Of a DNA stretch of 5,453 nt, positions 5,101 through 5,453 are shown in pieces (within the stretch, counting starts at the first letter, position 1; every line of letters starts with the position of its first letter). The notes under the pieces are model-generated. The model saw nothing but the letters and a program-made list of their open reading frames with translations, made no database searches and had not been told where the DNA came from. The position numbers and the translations under genes are program-made. Source of the DNA: Bacteriovoracaceae bacterium (GTDB taxonomy: Bacteria; Bdellovibrionota; Bacteriovoracia; Bacteriovoracales; Bacteriovoracaceae). Location: NCBI GenBank assembly GCA_947442115.1, contig CANEVK010000198.1, positions 1 to 5,453 on the forward strand, in the 5' to 3' direction.

Positions 5101-5453
5101 GGCAGTACAAAGGGGAAGAGAACTGGCTCCTAGTACATTGCCCGGCATGACTCCAATTACAATTCCTAGATTAGTCAGAGCGTCCGCTGCACTCGTAGCA
5201 CCAGTACCACCCAGAGTTAAGGGAAGTGTAGCGACTCCACTCATGACTCCTGATGAGTCGTTGACTAAAATATGATTAGCGGAACCGATAGCGAGTTTTG
5301 AGCGATCAATCGCTGCAGCGGCTGCTACTTTGGCGTTGGTGATGGCACTGTTTGCGATTTGAGCACTATCAACACCAGAGTTTGCTATCGAAATTGTTCC
5401 TGTCGCTGTGATCGGCCCTCCTGAAAGTCCCGTCCCCGTTGCGACTTGAGTCA
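2140..5453 (-). CDS. Large modular fibre-like surface protein, 5' end beyond the window
   Basis: About 1103 residues of the C-terminal part are visible, and the frame is open to the right edge. Met codons inside the window, such as 5244, lie within repeats and are not the start. Numbering from that Met, residues 1-561 (plus 69 upstream) are two full copies and one partial copy of a module of about 270 residues. Each full copy has GLSGGxIT, RSKLASG, LPLTLGGTG, LPLAGGTMSG, AATKxYVDGLSHWT, RVGIG, LIPRMTT and YNTxTNExNY segments typical of phage tail fibres and bacterial surface fibres. A linker with a CDAS...EFCNGTxW module ends near 677. A bacterial Ig-like domain follows (about 679-786), then a fibronectin III-like domain (787-886: PNISWS, YEIRI, YSVIVRATDS). 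The unique C-terminal domain (887-1034) has Cys at 909, 917, 958, 988, 997 and 1031. All 16 cysteines can be grouped into local pairs or this cluster. A trimeric, extracellular adhesin is likely; a prophage tail fibre is the alternative. The gene is more GC-rich than the TA region. Confidence 0.9.
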   Translation of the reverse strand, partial: TQVATGTGLSGGPITATGTISIANSGVDSAQIANSAITNAKVAAAAAIDRSKLAIGSANHILVNDSSGVMSGVATLPLTLGGTGATSAADALTNLGIVIGVMPGNVLGASSLPLCTANEKLQWNPGPSYGWTCASDIDSSVDVTKLPLAGGTMSGDIDMDTNKITGLPTPGAASEAATKGYVDGLSHWTLTSGNIYRDTGRVGIGTTLPESILDISSTTSGVLIPRMTTTQRDAISPVPTGTQIYNTSTNELNYYNGSTWKVLGIAGSAVTSITAGTGLSGGAITTSGTIGISAGGVSTTELADSAVTNLKVSASAAITRSKLASGTPNHVITNDGTGVMSSVAILPLTLGGTGGNTAATARTSLELGTAALTNIGTAAGNVMASDAVPNCGATEKLSMTATAPFIWSCISDPDLNSDATKLPLAGGTMSGNIAMSSGIITGLGTPISANDAATKSYVDGLSHWTLATGNIYRNTGRVGIGNSLPDSILDISSTTSGLLIPRMTTAQRNAISPIPTGTQVYNTDTNEINYHNGTTWKILGIAGSGVTSITASTGLSGGAITASGTIGIAVGGVTTTELADSSITNLKVSSTAAIARSKLASGSANHILINDGSGVISSVASLSPALGGTGLTSFTANKLYVANAGGTALEVMVCLPLTYLAFDISGNPVCSSLPVATSGVAGIVSNSAQTISGSKTFENTVNLVNGVKIGTVATACDASTEGTIRYNSTSKKMEFCNGTIWGGISQGTIASISIDAPSSSLVKAGPVTYTVTYGSGTDTATINLASGNISFSGAGSAGCTVTGVTGSGLTRTVTVNNCSGTGAVSILVATGTAASTSGDSAPGAGPSASFTADNTGPNAPTGVTLGSVPTNLSSSPNISWSAISDIGGGSVASYEIRIIKTSDNTLIKDWTTFSSGNSVSSLTLASNTQYSVIVRATDSFNNIGTNSSPVNWTSTNQINLIPGNTTLVARRGNVSVKCEVWSGRVCTNPSLMPHSFAGYSSAGGSMPTDAWFDMWHGDQTTVASFFCSVATGNGAVTYVTHTPSGVNSGRKVLAYDCSASPSYQPCHYGTQSWSGGTNGSSPYLISWMTGVGNQNLSVECTNW
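3562..3792 (-). repeat. Fibre repeat unit 3 (partial, 77 codons)
   Basis: Only the first part of the module is present (GLSGGAIT, TTELADSSITNLKVS, RSKLASGSANH, ALGGTG). After that the protein changes to a different linker, with FTANKLYVANAGG, a Cys pair 16 residues apart and GSKTFENTVNL. The repeat array thus ends here and leads into the Ig-like region. Confidence 0.8.
3793..4620 (-). repeat. Fibre repeat unit 2 (276 codons)
   Basis: This is a second full copy with the same order of blocks: RSKLASGTPNH, LPLTLGGTG, a Cys pair again 18 residues apart (VPNCGATEKL to IWSCISD), LPLAGGTMSG, AATKSYVDGLSHWT, RVGIGNSLP, LIPRMTT and NYHNGTTW. It is six codons longer than unit 1, mainly through extra residues after GGTG. 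Confidence 0.85.
4621..5430 (-). repeat. Fibre repeat unit 1 (270 codons)
   Basis: The unit begins at GLSGGPITATGTI and runs to the next GLSGG. It holds RSKLAIGSANH, LPLTLGGTG, a Cys pair 18 residues apart (LPLCTANEKL to GWTCASD), LPLAGGTMSG, AATKGYVDGLSHWT, RVGIGTTLP, LIPRMTT and NYYNGSTW. It aligns with unit 2 over its whole length, with many silent base differences. Confidence 0.85.

Overview
The window looks like an accessory region of a predatory or environmental Gram-negative bacterium. The best guess is Bdellovibrionota (Bacteriovorax, Peredibacter or Bdellovibrio-like). The guess rests on the large repetitive fibre protein, which carries GGTMSG...AATKxYVDG, VGIGTxxP and LIPRMTTxQR modules, on the moderate-to-low GC, and on the abundance of small toxin-antitoxin-like gene pairs. 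The taxonomic call is inference from style, not a database result.

Left part (1-413): the minus strand holds a decayed serine recombinase gene. The catalytic start (MSFKAAIYARVST) is intact, but the conserved downstream blocks lie in two other frames, so at least two frameshifts have occurred. It runs off the left edge.

Middle part (about 395-1640): two head-to-tail plus-strand two-gene operons with toxin-antitoxin architecture. Operon 1 encodes a 98-aa toxin-like protein of no family I can name, followed by a 101-aa protein with an XRE-type helix-turn-helix. Operon 2 encodes an 84-aa DUF4160 protein overlapping a 79-aa ribbon-helix-helix (BrnA/CopG-like) protein. Each operon has a TTGACA -35 box, a 17-bp spacer and a TAT-starting -10 box, and the first ATG lies only 7-8 bases after the -10. 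Both first genes are therefore predicted to be translated from leaderless or nearly leaderless mRNAs. The second gene of each pair has a strong Shine-Dalgarno sequence inside the first gene. Operator-like repeats sit at both promoters.

Spacer part (1639-2139): a plus-strand hairpin lacking a U-tract, then a small unrecognised minus-strand gene (1750-2040), then a 99-bp gap with a weak AT-rich hairpin.

Right part (2140-5453): the 3' end of a very large minus-strand gene for a modular surface or tail-fibre-like protein, open at the right edge (about 1103 residues visible, start outside). It has two full repeats of about 270 residues plus part of a third, then a bacterial Ig-like domain, a fibronectin type III-like domain and a unique six-cysteine C-terminal domain. 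All 16 visible cysteines can be grouped into local pairs or the C-terminal cluster, which suggests disulfides and an extracytoplasmic location.

The most notable signals are the shared leaderless promoter design of two unrelated TA-like operons, the unassigned toxin-like gene, the DUF4160/RHH pairing, and the disulfide-paired fibre with its own tip domain.
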